Shown: one piece after another, positions 63,901 to 64,000 of the stretch
Layout: the number at the start of each line of letters is the position of its first letter
Position numbering within the stretch: the stretch's first letter is position 1
Assembly: GCA_016705125.1 (NCBI GenBank)
Contig: JADIYW010000003.1
Span: forward strand, 124,001-188,000
Direction of reading: 5' to 3'
Source: Bacteroidota bacterium
GTDB lineage: Bacteria > Bacteroidota > Bacteroidia > Chitinophagales > JADIYW01
Length of the DNA: 64,000 bases
The notes under the pieces: model-generated
The model's input: the letters and a program-made list of their open reading frames with translations, nothing else
Databases searched by the model: none
Told to the model about the DNA's origin: nothing
Position numbers and translations under genes: made by a program

Positions 63901-64000
63901 TTCAAGGATTGGAATCAATAATTCCTTTTCAGGTTTGATTAATTTAAGTGCAGGAAAAGACTTGTACCAGTCTGAATTTTTTATCCAAAACAGGTATGAT
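60914..64000 (+). CDS. Giant outer-membrane/surface protein (3' end outside window)
   Basis: The first 1029 codons of a very large exported protein. A TTG start gives a signal peptide (YYITLFFCLWIGINISHGQG). A SprA-like or similar pattern is seen at about residues 285-355: LIGANGEAFLIILSGSEKIFVDGKLLTRGEEADYIIDYNTGELIF, interrupted here only for description, then ITKDSRINADFQYADRNYF. Later parts alternate amphipathic strands as in a beta-barrel, and EVAPGQGVYRWLDENQDGIRQQNEF near 840 is a Ca-loop-like acidic motif. No stop occurs before the window ends. The family has no established function that I can name. Confidence 0.75.
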   Translation, partial: MDKRIPYYITLFFCLWIGINISHGQGIQYERLNNWKSKTLVFQNDPLKLDSLGIVPNSEVIIDLKTNAILDTSFYSLDYFSGIFKFKENIDSIKISYRTFPFYFYANTQAKSPHKYIRNDSLDDIFFPYVPVSKTPEFLDFDGLKYSGNFNRGISFGSNQDLVVNSAFDLQLSGKLGNGIEVLAALTDNNIPIQPEGNTQQLQNFDKIFIQVKKDNHTLIGGDYDLNSSSSYFLKFNKQSQGLAYNGAYQINEKVALKSKFGFAIAKGKFVRNTFDGQENNQGPYRLIGANGEAFLIILSGSEKIFVDGKLLTRGEEADYIIDYNTGELIFTPNFLITKDSRINADFQYADRNYFRSLLYTSHEGTWKKLQFNFDVYAEQDSKGKPILQNINDSVVNILEQIGNNLDQAFISGISEVDYDPLKVLYQIKDSIIDGIVYDSVFVYSADSLVANYSLSFSFVGAGKGNYEPTRNALNQRVYSWVAPINGKFTGSYEPIIQVITPKKDHYITAGLTYNFSKKLKVIGNFGFANTDKNTFSKIGNKENIGFAGHSALFYQSTIGKDSSISLTTQIQYEYKQSSFNPLEPYRAVEFSRDWNAEKDNTKDEHLVFLLTKLQSKKGWQVSMENSTFQKPQFYNGYKNKIGALYVKNGWVARVNLNVLNSISNKFRNVFLRPDYFISKDFSWFKGIKIGSEFFQERNALKSISSDSLLKTSYYNNNLRNFIQSSDSGFIQIGIDYRFRNDLFSDGLNFKKASAAHTFDFKGRFLKLKNQDLQWSFTLRNLHIIDTNLIANKSENTYLGRGEYGVRIKKGLFRYNVIYELGSGQERVKEFSFLEVAPGQGVYRWLDENQDGIRQQNEFVIAEFQDSAQFVKIFTTLNEYIKARQVGFNQTLSIQPKAIWAELKGIKGFLAKIQLQSFLDLRRKSLNGAQKSAFNPFVFNTNDTAIIASNFSSRNNFVFNPNSASFSFTYTLQTTRDKTLLVNGFDIRKRNTHSINSRIGINNSFSGLINLSAGKDLYQSEFFIQNRYD

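Overview
The window is from an AT-rich member of the Bacteroidota. Signs of this are a compact primary sigma factor of about 289 residues, a long (481-residue) GAPDH, an exbB-exbD-tonB set, M43 and M61 metallopeptidases, a secreted hydrolase with a C-terminal tail like type IX secretion sorting domains, a very large outer-membrane protein, and TAnnTTTG promoter boxes in place of clear Shine-Dalgarno sites. The genus cannot be fixed. Most of the window is ordinary chromosome.

Layout. 1-5.4 kb: LptF/LptG permease (cut by the window edge), a START-like protein, rpoD, gap and ffh; ffh carries a one-base frameshift in a T run. 5.4-12.7 kb: an ECF sigma factor with a CarH-type B12/MerR photoreceptor, a secreted esterase, an acyl-CoA dehydrogenase fused to an SCP2 domain, an aldonolactone oxidase and a TauD-like dioxygenase. 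13.0-18.8 kb: a same-strand run of EamA exporter, RsmF-like methyltransferase, YyaL-like protein, redoxin and an eIF2B-like protein. 18.9-25.3 kb: exbB-exbD-tonB-folC, an SLC13/TrkA-C transporter and a sulfotransferase. 25.3-33.1 kb: lipoproteins, a Wzx-like flippase, tRNA-Val(GAC), a diheme cytochrome, a membrane protein, an FAD amine-oxidase-like enzyme and a LuxE-like protein. 33.2-39.6 kb: maf, UbiA prenyltransferase, DUF1003, KdsC-like phosphatase, DUF2520 protein, ccmF and ccmE.

40.1-45.3 kb is the accessory island and the most unusual part. Four copies of a short palindrome-ended element (305-307 bp, one internally deleted to about 173 bp) sit among two orphan toxin-tail/candidate-immunity gene pairs, a Crp/Fnr gene cut short at the element edge, and a 1.1-kb tandem duplication whose first copy is full of small indels. 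Each full element keeps a promoter box and the first ~20 codons of what looks like a REP-associated tyrosine transposase (RAYT), so I read them as non-autonomous RAYT derivatives.

44.9-64 kb: a plsC-NlpC/P60-nnr-cobB run, thrA-thrB (no thrC beside them), an ankyrin-repeat protein next to a remnant of an mscS gene end, MscS, an M61 protease, an acyltransferase, a geranylgeranyl-reductase-family enzyme, DUF983, an M43 lipoprotein protease, and the first 1029 codons of a giant outer-membrane protein that runs off the window.
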